Of a stretch of DNA of 64,000 nt, positions 1-12,764 are shown piece after piece. A model generated the notes under the pieces. That model was not told the origin of the DNA. It saw only the letters and a list, made by a program, of their open reading frames with translations, and searched no databases. A program made the position numbers and the translations under genes. Position 1 is the stretch's first letter; the number at the start of each line of letters is the position of its first letter. Source of the DNA: Prunus persica (taxonomy: Eukaryota; Streptophyta; Magnoliopsida; Rosales; Rosaceae); assembly GCF_000346465.2 (NCBI RefSeq), contig NC_034010.1:7201103-7265102 (forward strand). Reading direction: 5' to 3'.

Positions 1-1060
1 AAACATGTCATGGCAGTATGATTTGTTTTCAAACAAATTTGACATGGTTCAGCCTCAGAGTGAGATGGAATTGTAGATCGAAAACGACAAGTAGCAGCGA
101 TATGACCCTTTTTATGACAAATTCGACAAATAAACACAGGAGGACCATAACGGTTTCAAAAAGGTTGATGAGGCTTACCAAGAATACATTGAGCACCATT
201 ACCAAACTGAGAAGGAGATTGGAGAATTGCTGAGGAGGATTAGAATAAGACTGATTCTTGGGATAAAAGCGTGAACCATTAGAGTAGCCATGTTGATTAT
301 AGAACATCTTGCCCTTTGCCTTCATCTTGAAATCCATAGGAAGAATTATGAGAATAAGGATTCATACCAGACCCATGAGGAATTCTAAGTCGCGACAGCC
401 ATAGCAGACATGACTGGAACATTGTGAGTAGATTCCTCAATTGTGGCCTCCTCGACCTTCAATTGAGATCGAAGATCTTTCAAAGAAATACCATGATCAC
501 GACCTCGAATCACAACCTTGACCGTATTATACTCAGAAGGTAAGCCTTTGAGAACCAAAATGGCAGTATCATCATCCGGAATTTCAAAGCCAACAGCAGA
601 AAGCTGATCACAAACATCCTTGATTTTCTGAAGATATTGATCAATAGTTTCCGAGCCTTTCTTGATATTCTGAAGATCAATCTTTAATTGGAAAATGCTT
701 GCTCTAGTAACACTTGCAAATCGTTCACGAAGATTGACCCACATGGCGTTAGAGGTTGAGCAACCTATAACACACGAAATAGCCGAGGGCAACAACGTCG
801 CAGTAATCAAAGTCATGAGTGATGTGTCATGAATCGTCCAAATCATGAATGCGTCGAAAAGAACAGAGCCATCCTCCGTGACCAAGAATTGAGGCGGGCA
901 TTTGAATGAACCATTGATGAACCCTAGAATTCTATTTCCACGCAGCAAGAGCTCCATTTGAAAATTCCAAGTGACATAATTTGTATCATCTAGTTTAACA
1001 GAAATAGTGTTACCAACACTAGAAATCAAGAAGAAATTGGGGATTGAGTTAGGGCTAACA
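1..1060 (-). pseudogene. Degenerate Copia-type retrotransposon gag, truncated by window edge
   Basis: Read on the minus strand, 1040 down to 385 encodes a recognisable Copia gag (UBN2-type): an N-terminal block with LDDTNYVTWNFQMELLL and FINGSFKCP, then MWVNLRERFAS, and the late block DQLSAVGFEIPDDDTAILVLKGLPSEY. A stop at 385-387 interrupts it. Downstream the frame shifts at least twice: a Ser/Asn/Pro/Gln-rich linker is read in one frame (about 337-200) and a CCHC zinc knuckle, CRICHKKGHIAATC (C-x2-C-x4-H-x4-C), in another (about 120-80). The element then leaves the window, so protease, integrase and RT are not visible. The long N-terminal extension of the open frame (1275-1060) is leader, not protein. 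Gag packages the retrotransposon RNA; this copy is broken. Confidence 0.88.
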
Positions 1061-1254
1061 AAAACCAAATAAAAATGGATAGAATAAATAAGATAGCAGA
1101 GTAAATTCAACCAAAAACAAAAACCATAAAATATGTAAAAAGAAGATGCACAAAAGGATGGAGGTGGGGTGAGAGTGGGCCTGGAGCCTAACAGAGGGTG
1201 CCGGCACGTGGAACCCAAGCACAGACAAACGGAGCGCCATCTGCTGCTCTGATA

Positions 1255-1617
1255 AGCCAGCATTCTTTGTTGCACACAAAGACGTCTACTTCGTTGTCAG
1301 CGACGGAAGACCTCTACCTAATTACAGGCAAAGCGGCATTTTGCAAAGCCACCTCTCTCACTCTCCATTCTGCGACAGGAGTTGGAAGCCCACAATCTCG
1401 CCCCACAACCCCAAAGCATCTCTGGCCAAATTTGCGCCTCGCATATGACGTCTGACACCGATTTCATGCGGACGACGTTACACACTCTTCCCTTCCATGC
1501 CATCCTTATTGCCCCCACTTTGGGTCACAAGTCAGCGTGACTTGACTCGGCAATGGAGTCTCGTAGAACTGATCATATAAATAGCACCACCGAAGTATAA
1601 TTTGTCGATGTGGGACA
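1255..1617 (-). mobile_element. 5' LTR and primer-binding site of the minus-strand Copia element
   Basis: On the minus strand the LTR opens with TGTCCCACATCG (complement of 1606-1617), a common plant LTR start, and has a TATA-like tatttatat about 40 bases in. It runs to about 1265. Next to it is TGGCTTATCAGAGC (complement of about 1241-1254), close to the initiator-Met tRNA primer-binding site TGGTATCAGAGC. The leader and gag follow in the expected order. The same LTR-plus-leader sequence recurs at 3.8, 4.3-4.8, 6.7-7.2 and 53.2-53.7 kb, always on the minus strand. The exact LTR end is inferred; no second LTR of this copy lies in the window. Confidence 0.72.
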
Positions 1618-3795
1618 AAATTGCGCGGCCTGGCGAGTTTCTTTGTTTTTTTTTTTTTTTTTTCCCACTTGAAAAAGAGTAAGTGGGTTTGTTGTCCAGA
1701 GATTAAGGTACGGGCTCAATTTGCTCCTGTGGCTATTTCTCCGGAACATGTTGCACAGGCGATGAGTTTTTCTCAAATACTTCTTTCTGACTTCGTTCTC
1801 TTCTCTGTATAGTTTTGCTGGATATAAATCAGTAGAAATGCTAGCTTTATATTGGCCCCTTTTTTTTTTCTTCTCATTTCCTGGAAATATAAATCTCGTG
1901 CAAGCTTTACTGGTCCTTTTCTCTCCTTTCCCTTCTTTTTGTTTAATTAAGCATATACAGAATCAGGATATTCATGTGGTAAAAACTAGAAGAGTTCTTT
2001 TGTTTACCTTGTAAAGAGAGTAAGTGGGTGTCCAATTTGAACCAAAAAAATTTCATTTCCCTGTTTCACATAAAATTGAAAAACTGAAATCAATTACCAA
2101 ACAACTTTTTTCAGTTATTATTTTAAAAATTGAAAATAAAAAACTGATGGTTATCAAACGAACCCTTAATATTTTCGTTTCGTCTTCTTTTGAGTGGGAT
2201 CCCTTTACATATTTTATTGGTTTGTTTTGTAATTCTTTGTCATAGGGTTCAGGGATTATGATTATGATTTCATCTTTTCCAGTTAAGGGATTATGATTTC
2301 GAAACTTGATGCTTACCTTTATTTATTTTTTATGTTGAGTCTGAAAAAAGAAAATGATTTGGTTGTAAATTTGTGAATAATAGGATGGTATGAAAAAAGC
2401 TCAAAAAAAGATTAGAACCCGTTTGATGACTATTTCGGTATTTTATTTTTAGTTTCTATTTTTCAATTCAAAGAAATTGAAAGCATAAAACTTCTTTGGT
2501 TATTAATTTTGAGGCCTCGTTTGATAACCATTTTATTTTCTTTTCTGTTTTTTTTATTATTATTAAAAAAAAAACAGAAAACATATTTGATAAAACTTTT
2601 CATTGTCAGTTTTCAAAATTACCCTTTCTAATTCTCATGAATCAAACATTTTCAAATAATCCATTCTCCAAAACAAACAGTGCTTAATAAGTATTGACAT
2701 CTGAATCAATGCGTGTTGATGAACTATCTAAGACAACATGCAAACTACATTCATTAGATATATGCTTTGACCTCATTATTCTTGTAGTGACCTACAATTA
2801 GAATAGTACACTACAATTAGAATAGTATATTATCATTTTGCATGTCGAAACGGTTTTCGATTTATCTAATTTTTTGTAAGGATGATTTATGAATGAAGAC
2901 CTAAAATATAGAGGGTTTGGATCATTGAAAAAAATATTCGTAGAGTACCTTAAAGGGTGTCCCTTAAATAAAATTATTTGAAAGATCCTCAATATATATA
3001 TATATGTACATGATGAGTAGTATATATATTATAACATAATCAAAGCCAATTGTTAGATTTCCTTCATGATTATAACACATTATATAATAATTCATGTTTC
3101 TTCAATAGATTCTACAAAGGGCCACTTGTTAGATTTGTAGGCTCACTCCGCATTGTATTTCATTAATCCAAATTGTCTACATTCTAGATAATCATTCAAA
3201 AATCATATCTACAAAAAATCACTTGAATCCGATATTGTTTGACCACCCAATTGTGTTATTGAAATTTTAGTACTTTCTTGAAGCACCGTGTTCTTTGATT
3301 TTGTAGGATACAATTGGATGTCGAAACGGTTTCAGATTTATCTAATTTTTTGTAAAGATGACGAGTAGTGTATATTCTTTTAAAAACAACATAAAAATAG
3401 TGATATTTCTTTTCATTTTATTAAAGGTAAGAAATTCAAAACATTATATCAAATTGACTTTATTGAAAATTTAAAATTCTAACTAAACTCCATAGCACAC
3501 ATGTTCCTTCACTGATGACATAGGAAACTTAACATCCCTCCCTTTGAAGTGAATTTATCAATCTACTTCTATTTCCATGGCCTATATCAAATTGCATTAA
3601 ACATAGTCAATAAACGTCATAATTTTGTGATCCTACTCGCCTGTGGTCCTCTTTTCCTTTCAAAGTACCTGAAGCCAACCTTCCCTAAGGACACCCAGAC
3701 CCAATCGAGATAGAAAAAGGCCGCCCTAGCCCATATAACAACCATAGAGCGGATTAGAGGGAGAAAATAAAATATCGTTTCAGCCCCTCCTTACC
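1618..3795. other. Intergenic, AT-rich, MITE fragments, no gene seen
   Basis: No credible coding region. Fragments of a small inverted-repeat element family are visible: ggttatcaaacgaaccc at about 2148-2164 and ggcctcgtttgataacc at about 2512-2528 are inverted copies of one terminal motif. A second motif, gtcgaaacggttt...atctaattttttgtaa, occurs at about 2844 and 3320. A 21-bp unit around acaattagaatagta is doubled at 2794-2829. Confidence 0.5.
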
Positions 3796-3802
3796 CAGAG
3801 AA

Positions 3803-3905
3803 ACCTTTACACCCTTCCAAGTCCATCTTTATCGCTTTCACATTGAGTCACAAACCCACGTAACTACGCGCAGTGATTTAACTTTCAACATTTGTGTATA
3901 TTAAA
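3803..3905 (-). mobile_element. Truncated LTR fragment of the Copia family
   Basis: The stretch from ctttacacccttccaagtcc through cacattgagtcaca to tttgtgtatatt matches the inner part of the LTR at 53.5-53.65 kb closely. It lacks the terminal gatgtggga block. It is cut off where the duplicated segment starting near 3931 begins. Confidence 0.6.
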
Positions 3906-3930
3906 AAGGATGAACATTTTACTCTGAGAT

Positions 3931-5656
3931 TTTCCAACTCCAACTTCTAGTGATTTGCTTCTTGGATTTTCGCTTACCGGATTTCTAATTTTAATTGAGG
4001 AAGTTAACTAGCTAGGAAACCTTAACAAGAAGCATAAAACCATTACATAATTATTTTTAAATAAAAAGAGCCCTCATCTCACATCAAGAAAGTACACATC
4101 AAGTTTTTAAATTCTCTAATTTGGGTTTTTTTAAAAGTTCGTTTATTAAACCTCTAATTAGGAAACCCCTTCAAAACCAAACAAAATTCATTGAGAAATT
4201 AAAGAGAAAAAAACACCATATTCAAAAATTCCATTTTATTAAACCTCTAATTATTAACTTATATTAGGAAAACCACATACACAAAAAGATGGACGTCGGG
4301 GGTTGAAGAGTGGGGGCCCACGGTGGGTGGCTACATGAGGGGTGCCGGCGAGTGAGGATCCACTCTGGAGGGAGTAATGCAGTAAGAGTGTCTTCTCGCT
4401 GCTCTGGTAAGCCAACGAGCTTTACAGCATGCTGCAAATTACATCTTCCATCTTCACAGGCGGAAGAATATTCTTGACGGCCTGCACTTCAGGGCTGGCC
4501 TAGCCGAAACGGCCTGCACTTCAGGGCGACCAATTCCTCTTCCTACCTCCTCTTTGCACCCAGATTGGCACACCGACAAGGGCCCACTGTGCCCCTCATG
4601 TGCGCTCACGTGCCGCAGGTTGTCCTCTCGCTCCTACCCCTCTTCCAAACCACCTTTATTGCCCCCACAATGGGTCACAAGCTCGCGTGACTGAGCTCGG
4701 CACCTCCAGAGCCAATACTTGGGTATATTAGGTGCTTAACTGTTGGCTATTCTGTCGATGTGGGATTGTGAATATATGAAATCTGAGTTCTCTTTCTTCA
4801 CGTATTTTGAATGAAAAGCTTTGCATCTCTTTGGTCATATCTATTAAACATGAAATAGAAAGATGATTTTTCTAACAGTTTTTGCGTATTTCAACTAGAT
4901 TCTGAACACCAAACAGATTGAACAAAATGGAGAAATCTATTGCTTGTTTTGTTTGGTTTCAAACTATATAAGACGGTTGCCAAGAGCAGTTTCGAGTGCC
5001 ATTCTCAATGAAGATCCTGTGTACGTAGAACAATCTAAATCTTATGTTTTTGCCTCAAGAATTCTGGGGTTTGGGATTTATACTTTGGCCTTCAGCTTTG
5101 ACTAGATAAACATGTTTATCGTTGAAGCATCAACAATTTCCACCCTTTGGTTACTTCTTTGAATAAAAGAAATATGGATATGGGCCTTCGTTTCTTTGAA
5201 CCTCCATAATCAATTTGGGCCTTTCTTCATTGAACAAATTGTAGTTGGCTTTCGGGGTGTCTTATGAGGGTCCTCACCGATCCTCTTTTAGTAGCGCTTA
5301 AACCCTAGAATGCTATGCTTCTATTTTTTATTTTATTGTTCGAAAAATGCAATGCTTCTAAGGACAAGCGATATTGATAGCACATCAAGAAAACCAGAAT
5401 GCAAAGGGTTTCACTTTCAATATGGAATTTTTATGTAAATCTAGATAGTTACAACATATTAAACACTAACCTCATTCGGATACGGTGATGATGTTGATAG
5501 CACAATAGGAAAACTAGAGAGTTCTTCTCCTAGAGGCCGAGCCTTATAGTAGTGATTCTAGATGGGGTGAATTTCTGTAAAGCTTAGGTATTTCGAGTTT
5601 AGGAGGGAACCCTCTATTTATGTGCATCTCTCTAGGAGTCTTGCCCATCAAGAAAC
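3931..5656. repeat. Tandem segmental duplication, copy 1
   Basis: Starts with a block around tccaactccaacttctagtg and gctagctaggaaaccttaac, includes the LTR copy at 4285-4766, then runs through tgccaagagcagtttcgagt and tctctaggagtcttgcccat. The same order of blocks recurs at 6090-7980. Compared with copy 2 it has about 128 extra bases near 4850-4978. No gene inside. Confidence 0.8.
4285..4766 (-). mobile_element. Copia-family LTR plus leader (copy in duplication unit 1)
   Basis: On the minus strand it starts at TCCCACATCGACAG (complement of about 4753-4766) and reaches the primer-site-like TTGGCTTACCAGAGC near 4401-4415. It continues into leader sequence down to the ccgacgtccatctttttgtg block at about 4285. 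No gag and no second LTR follow, so it is an LTR-leader fragment or the end of a deleted element. The pieces around gggtcacaagctcgcgtgac and gcacaccgacaagggcccac are shared with the 6.7 and 53.2 kb copies. Confidence 0.72.
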
Positions 5657-6089
5657 TCCTAGAGATAACCTTTAGGTGATAGGATTATCTTCTCATCTTT
5701 AATCGACAATCACTCATCTTTACTTCTTTTAGAATGTGTTGCTTCTCAAAAATTGAAAACCACGAAGAGTTTGCAACTCCAACTTTTGGAAATTTACTTC
5801 TTGGGTTTTCGCTTACACAATTTCTAATTTCAGGTGGTGCAACGGCGGTTCCTTTTTAGGTCATTTTGGCACTTGTCAGTCGATCACTAATTACGTATGT
5901 TTGGTTTGTTTACCAAACCAATTCCACCCCTATCTGAAGGGGATAGTATTTTTATGTTACACTTGTATTGGTACTTTTAGTTGTATTGAAACTACAACAC
6001 AATGTCTATATGTGTAGAATTAAAAATTAAATTATTGAAGAGTTATGTTGTGCTTAGATAAGTAAAAAGGATGAAAATTGTACTCAAAA

Positions 6090-7980
6090 AGATTTTCCAA
6101 CTCCAACTTTTGGTGATTTTTCTTGGGTTTTCGCTTACCCGATTTCTAATTTTAGCCCTCTAATCATTTGTCTCGCTCAAATTTAATTGAGGTAGTTAAC
6201 TAGCTAGGAAACCTTAACAAGAAAGCACACATCAAGTTTTTAAATTCTCTCACAATTAATCCTTAAAAGTTCAAACCATTGGAAAATTAAATTTTAAAAA
6301 AAATCCCAAGAAAAGAAAAACCATTATATATAACTAAAAACCCCTTTTTATAAGATCATCACACCAATTTTATTATTTTTTCAATTAATTGTTAATATTT
6401 TATTACACATAATGTGGGGTACTATATTATTAAAATTGAAAGGGCATGGATCAATAACATACCAAACGGCTTAAGGATACAATTGCTTGGTTGCTTAATT
6501 TTTGAAATTTGGGGTTTTTTTTTTTTTTTTTTGGTTCGTTTATTAAAGCTCTAATTATTAACTTATATTAGGAAACCCCATAAACCACCTAATTATTAAC
6601 TTATATTAGGAAAACCCACATCACTTTCTCACAATTTATCCAAAAAATTTCAAACCAAACAAAAAATAATCTCAAGTAGGGGAGGATAAAAACAGCAAAC
6701 CCAACAGTGCCTAAGTAGAAAAAGAGAGCACACACAAAAAGGTGGAAGCCGGGGTTTGAAGAGTGGGGGCCCACGGTGGGTGACGACATGAGGGGTGCCG
6801 GCGGGTGAGGGTCCACTATCTGGAGGAGTACTGCAGTAAAAACAACGAGCCTTTTACAGACAGCTGTAAAGACATCTCCCATCTTCATCTAGGAGGAAGA
6901 AACTCTAGCCTGCACTTCAGGGCTAGCCTAACCGAAACGGCCTGCACTTTCATGGCGACCTCTTTCTCTTACTACCCACGCGCGTGATGTAACCTGTACC
7001 TCCTTTGCATCCAGATTGGCACGCCGACAAGGGCCCACTGTGCCCCTCATGTGCGCGCACATTCCGTCCGCAGGTTGTCCTCAGGCTCCTACTCCTTCCA
7101 AACCATTCTTAATGCCCCCACATTGGGTCACAAGCTCATGTGACTAAGCTTGGCAATACACAAACCAAGACTTGGGTATTTTAGGTGCTTAACTTTTCGC
7201 TATTTTATCGATGTGGGATTGTGAATATATGAAATCTAAGTTCTCTTTCTTCGCGTATTTTGAATGAAAACCTTTGCATCTCTTGGTCATATCTATTTAT
7301 TGCCAAGAGCAGTTTCGAGTGCCATTCTCAGTGAAGATCCTGTGTACGTAGAACAATCCAAATCTTATGTTTTTGCCTCAAGAATTCTGGGGTTTGGGAT
7401 TTATACTTTGGCCTTCAGCTTCGACTAGATAAACAAGTTTATAGTTGAAGCACCCACAATTTCCACCCTCTTGTTACTTCTTTGAATAAAAGAAATATGG
7501 ATATGGGCCTTCGTTTCTTTGAACCTCCATAATCAATTTGGGCCTTTCTTGATTAAACAAATTGTAGTTGGTTTTTGGGGTGTCTTATGAAGGTCCTTAG
7601 TGCTTAAACCCTAGAATTCAATGCTTCTATTTTATTTTATTTTACCGTTCGAAAATTGCAATGCTTCTAAGGACAAGTGATATTGATAGCATAGCAGGAA
7701 AACCAGAATGCAAAGGGTTTCAATTTGAAAATGGGATTTTTATGTAAATCTAGGTAGTTACAACATATTAAACACTAACCTGACTCAGACATGGTGATGA
7801 TGTTTATAGCACAACAGGAAAACCAGAGAGTTCTTCTTCTAGAAGCCAAGCCTTATAGTAGTGATTCTAAATGGGGTGAATTTCTATAAAGCTTAGGTAT
7901 CTCAACTCTAGGAAGGAGCCCTTTATTTGTATGCATCTCTCTAGGAGTCTTGCCCATCAAGAAACTCCTAGAAATAACCT
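6090..7980. repeat. Tandem segmental duplication, copy 2
   Basis: Repeats copy 1 in the same order and orientation. The offset is about 2.45 kb before the LTR and about 2.32 kb after it. A third partial copy of only the first 60 bases (aactccaacttttggaaatt...) sits at 5776-5836 between the two. Copy 2 diverges from copy 1 at the percent level throughout, so the duplication is not recent. Confidence 0.8.
6736..7219 (-). mobile_element. Copia-family LTR plus leader (copy in duplication unit 2)
   Basis: Counterpart of 4285-4766 inside duplication copy 2. It shares the tcgatgtgggattgtgaata end, the gggtcacaagctcatgtgac block and the leader block cggggtttgaagagtggggg. It was probably duplicated with its surroundings rather than inserted independently, because the flanking sequence on both sides is also shared. 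Confidence 0.72.
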
Positions 7981-8117
7981 TCATGTGATATGATTAGTGA
8001 ATCTTAATCCTTATAGAAGTAGGAATCTCAAACCTTTATATTTATCTTAAACACTTATATATTAGGCTACCATATGAGATAAGGATTGAGTTCTTGATGA
8101 TAAACAATGAATCCTTT

Positions 8118-8547
8118 CACTGGCGGAGCGAGGAATTCTATTAAGGATTGTCAACTTTAAATAGCTTTATAGTTACAATAAACTTAGTTTTTATAGGAAA
8201 ACATATTTAAGAATTCATTATAATTATTAAATTTCAATATCACAAATTTAATATTTTAAGTAAGTATAACCCAAATTCTAACAACCTAAAAATAATGAAA
8301 GAGTATCAAGAGTTGATTTTAGATAGAAATAGAAAATCAAATAAAATCCATGGCACACACGTATAAATGACATATGAAGACACAAACAAATATAGATCAT
8401 GTTCATTGTAGACAATTAACATTTGCGAGAAGGGTCAACAGTAAGTATAACTATAAAATAACTTGAATAACATACATAAATATAAGGTTTTCAAAATGTT
8501 GAGATGGGTCAAGTTACCCTTGTGGGCCTTAATTGGCTCCGTCAATG
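8118..8547. mobile_element. hAT-type MITE with 8-bp TSD
   Basis: Left end CACTGGCGGAGC; right end, reverse complemented, CATTGACGGAGC (10 of 12 identical). The flanks carry a perfect 8-bp direct repeat, aatccttt, at 8110-8117 and 8548-8555. Length 430 bp, AT-rich, no open frame. Eight-base TSDs are typical of the hAT superfamily, and the GGCGGAGC end is common in plant non-autonomous hATs. Confidence 0.82.
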
Positions 8548-8555
8548 AATCCTTT

Positions 8556-10247
8556 GCAATCCTATATCGATTAGAAGATCACTTCTATAGGTTTAAGACA
8601 GTAAACCATCTTACATTTTATTAATTTTTATTTTTCTTAAGCTTATCATAATTAAGGAGTGCATGCACTTATAAATGTACAAATTAAAGAAGGATCTTCA
8701 AAAACAAAAACAAATTGTGTCCCGGGTAGCGTCATGAAAAGGTCCTCCAAGAACCCATTGACTAGCTTTGTTATGCACGAGACTCATTGAGAAGTGGGGA
8801 CTGCATGCAGCTTCAAGTTTGAAGCACTAAAAAAGGGTTGAATCCCAAACATGTTGTCTGTGAGCCCCCCCCTCTTTGCCAGCCTTAAAGAAATTGCTCT
8901 TCCTGTATTTTGGGATTCTAGAGTCCTGTAGCAAGGCAAATTTCGACACTCTTTTTGGTACCACCAAATGTAAGGAAGAATATTTTCATAATATTTTATG
9001 TGGTCCACATGGTATAGCTTGTATATTTCGAGAATTATATAGTATTATAAGAATTTAATAAATATTATTCCGAGTAATCATATTAGTCAAATTAAGAGAA
9101 GTAGTTTCTTATTTAATTGCCTTGATGTGTGTTAATTACTTAGAGCTATACTAGGAAAATAGAGCTTCAATAGGAAACTGGTATCTCTCTACCTATAATA
9201 ATGCACATACCCGTTTAATGTATACAACAAGATATATTAGGGTTTCTAAGATGCAAAAGGTTAGAAGAAAACATATATTTCATTTACATTAACGGCTCCT
9301 TTTCATATCACGCAAGACAAATACGACGTTGGTTTAATTGAAGGCTAGTCAAGGTATGTATATGTACTTATGTTTATTGAATTTCCGCATGATGCTATTG
9401 TAAAAACTATATAGTCTTGGACTGTGAAGTAGGTCTTACGCCCACTCAATATTATGTTTACATGAAATGCCGATATTTGTTGAATGTTTAGGCTTAGCTT
9501 CCCTCTAAAACCAAAAGTAAGCATATTATTATTGTTAATATAGTATATCTTAAAATTTTGATGCTTTGGGACCAGAAGGCTCTCACGGGTTGGCCCCTTC
9601 CAAAGAGTATGGCATATGCACCTTTCCGCTTGAAATGGAAAGCTAGTCTTAATTACATGATTGAATAGTTTGAACACCCTTTTCTTGAACATTTTGGTCC
9701 AAAAGGCTTTGACTAATAATGCCAATACCCAAAAAGAAAAGAATGGGCAAGAAATCCAGTACAGTAAATTACAATTAAACCATATTGCTGGATATAAATT
9801 ACAATTAATTTTACCTAGGTCATATAGTTAGTGCACGGGAAGAGTTGAACTTTTTTCATGTTATTTACTCATATTTTATTTTCGATTATATTAGAGAAAA
9901 TAAATTTTACTGGAGTACGATTCTGTGTGCCATGGGAGAGGAGGAATCCATCACCATTGTGATGGGAACCCATTGGCTATTTATTTGTACTTTGGTGGGC
10001 GTGGAAAACTCCGTTTTTATTTCTTTATGATTAGTACAAAATTAGGAGTGGATGAACCTATCATACAGAAGAAATCAACTCCAAAGTTGACTTATTTTTA
10101 GAAAGGATCATTGCGAAGATTTCCTACTACAATCTCAATGGACACCTTCTAAAACATACATTGTACGCAAAATATGAGCTTCCAAAATACTAATGCGACA
10201 CACCTCCCTTATTATTTTACAACAAAAGAAATTAAAATAAGAAGATT
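8556..10247. other. Intergenic, no gene recognised
   Basis: AT-rich sequence with no protein I recognise. The longest open frame (minus, 9345-9725) has no conserved motif and a composition like random AT-rich DNA. Nothing else could be supported here. Confidence 0.4.
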
Positions 10248-10440
10248 ATGCTTTATGGCTTGAGAGATACAATTATTAATTTTGTGATTAGAGAGGCCAA
10301 TTTAGCGGCGCATAGATTAGTCTGTTTTGCTTTGTTGATTGAAAATGTGTCTTCATGGTATGGGAATCCTCCTGATGTCATTCAAGATGCAATAATTGAG
10401 GACTTTTGTAATATTTTCTTGCCATTTAAATTTATCATTT
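10248..10440 (+). pseudogene. LINE-derived RNase H-like (RVT_3) C-terminal fragment
   Basis: The 68-aa reading contains FVIREANLAAHRLVCFAL, then WYGNPPDVIQDAIIEDF. This matches the end of the RNase H-like domain in plant non-LTR retrotransposons and related reverse-transcriptase-like proteins (pattern xVxRxxNxxAHxLA ... WxxxPPxxIxxxLxxD). The N-terminal catalytic part and the reverse transcriptase are absent, so this is a remnant. Confidence 0.72.
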
Positions 10441-10454
10441 TTCTCTCAAAATAA

Positions 10455-12764
10455 AAAAGTGCATGATAACTTAACTTTCATAATAATCTTATAAAAATAG
10501 AAAAATATATATAAACTTTTATCTAATTAAGTAATCTCATTAATGTTCTAAAAATATATAAATGAGAATATACTTATATTGAATGAATAAGTTTAGATTA
10601 TTGCTTGTATAAAAAGAAAGAAATAAAAATATTCCAATTGACAATTGGCAAAGGGGGCATGAGCCCAAAAGCCAAACCGGGACCGAGTCTGGGATTTAAT
10701 ATTTGGTGCCAGCGGGACTGGCGCCTGCCGTAGTGAGAGGAAACCACAACCCCCAAAAAGCCTTAGCTTTGACCGTTTGACAGAGATACACGCACACACG
10801 TGGGGCCTTTTTCCCTCTTCCAGAGGTCTCTGTCCTCACAAAAAAACAAACTCCCTCTTGTTTCTCCCACCACAACTCCAAAAACTTATGGACATGGCAC
10901 GCACGAAAAATCATCACCACAAAATTGATTTAAATTATTATTAAGCCGAAAACCCAAAAGAGTTCCAAAAACAGTTTTCTTCTTCCGGAGAAGAAAACAA
11001 AGTACAATCTGACCAAAACTCACAGTTTCCCAATCCCAATTCCAATTCCCAAAATCCACCCTTTGGACTTTTAATTGAAAGGACATTCAACATTCTATCC
11101 TCCCTTTTGACCCTTCCCTTTGTTTTTTTCTTTCTCATTTTCTTTTTTCCCAAATATAAATATAAAAGAATTATTTAGTTCTTTATACTCCTTTGGTGAT
11201 TCGGTTTGAACTGTATTGGAATTAGTCCGAGCCAATTCTAGGTCTCAGCATACCAATCAAGACAAGAATAATTGTCTAATTTAATTGATATAGTCTAGTC
11301 TAGATTGATCCATCTTTGTCTAAGAAATTCCCATAAATGTCTTATTGAAAACAACAATATTTGGTTCCTTCGTTCCTTTATACTAACAAATCACACTCTA
11401 ATAAAAAGAAGAAAAAAAAAAAACTTTTCTACATGCGTCAAAATGTTTCAAGAAAAACTAGCCTCTCAGCACGCGCTTCCGCACTTGCGAGAGGCTTTTA
11501 TTTTTAAAAAAATAAATTTATTTTAGAATTAAAAAAGATAATGGGTAGTTGTGTTCTATAAAAATAAGATCCATTATTTGATTTTTCTTTTAATTTTAAT
11601 TTTTTTAATATGAAAAATGTGAATTTACTATATTATTCTCATTTAATTAATAATTTTAATTCTTAATGTTTGCATTAACTAATAGTATTTTCTGATATTT
11701 TAAATGTTTTATCAGTCTCTATCTTTTGTTTTATATATATAGATAGATAACACAAGTAGAAAAGTATGTTTCAAGAATTCGACGGAAATATTTTATATTT
11801 TTTCAAGAAAACGTTGACAACCGAAATCAGTTTTGCTAGCGACGTTATTTATTGCACTTGTCCCTGTTTGTACATCAACATGGGCAGTTCTTGAAACACC
11901 ACTGTAGAGGACTTGAGGCCATCCGTTGCAGAAACACAGACACACAAAAACGTATGGAATATGCAGGTCTCCTTATCAAGTTCAATTTTCCACGTCTTTT
12001 TTTTTTTTTTTCTGGGGAAACTAAATAAAATCAAACACACAATATTTTATCAGGGAATAGGAATTGCTTTGTCCAGTTGACTTTCTCGAGAAAACCCATG
12101 TTGGCTGTCAACTTGTTTCATGGGTCGTTGTTGCCGTACTATTTATAATAAGATTTCAGAGATCTCCTCCTCCTCCATGAATGTCAAAGCTTCTTCAAAT
12201 TCTGGTAATTTTCTGATTCTGTCATCTGAAACCACATTCCATTTTGGTGGCTGTGTTTGGTGCTCCTTTGGATGTTTAGGCAATTGGATTATTCATGGGA
12301 TTTTGTTTGTTCAATCGTAATAGTTTATCAATATTCTCACGTTGTCCGCTTTGTGAATCATAATATTTTATTAATATCTTGTCAAATTTATGAAATTTCC
12401 AGTTTTTATATATTTAAGAACAAATGAGAGCAATCTTGTCTGGTTGAAGGGTTTTGATCTATCTAATTGCGGCATCTGTATCTGTTTGTGAAGGTCTGTG
12501 AACCCAATTGATGAAACAGTAGCAGTTTCAAAAATGACTGTAGGGAATCAAGACGTGAAAAAGAAGGTTCCTTTTCTTGTTTTGCTCTCTTTTCATTATG
12601 ACTACATATAATTTTGTTTCCAATTTCTTCTTTTCTTTTGTATAGTTGAAGAAATTGGATCATTTACCTCTCAAAATCTACATCTCTTGGCAAAGATAAT
12701 AGTTTTTTTTAATTGGAATTTTGCTACCCTTTCGTTTCAGTCTTTTATCCATAAGATTTTCACC
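10455..12764. other. Intergenic / upstream region of the 5-phosphatase gene
   Basis: No coding region seen. Poly-A/poly-T tracts at about 11414 and 12000, a gata repeat near 11740. The stretch 12100-12660 is less AT-extreme and could hold 5' UTR exons of the downstream gene (for example around 12150-12230), but no splice structure can be proven. Confidence 0.35.

Noticed and set aside
1055..1275. N-terminal extension of the Copia gag frame
   Set aside because: It overlaps the primer site and leader of the element; gag homology starts only near 1040.
9345..9725. Open frame of 126 aa on the minus strand
   Set aside because: No motif, no signal or domain, composition like translated AT-rich DNA; no splice context.
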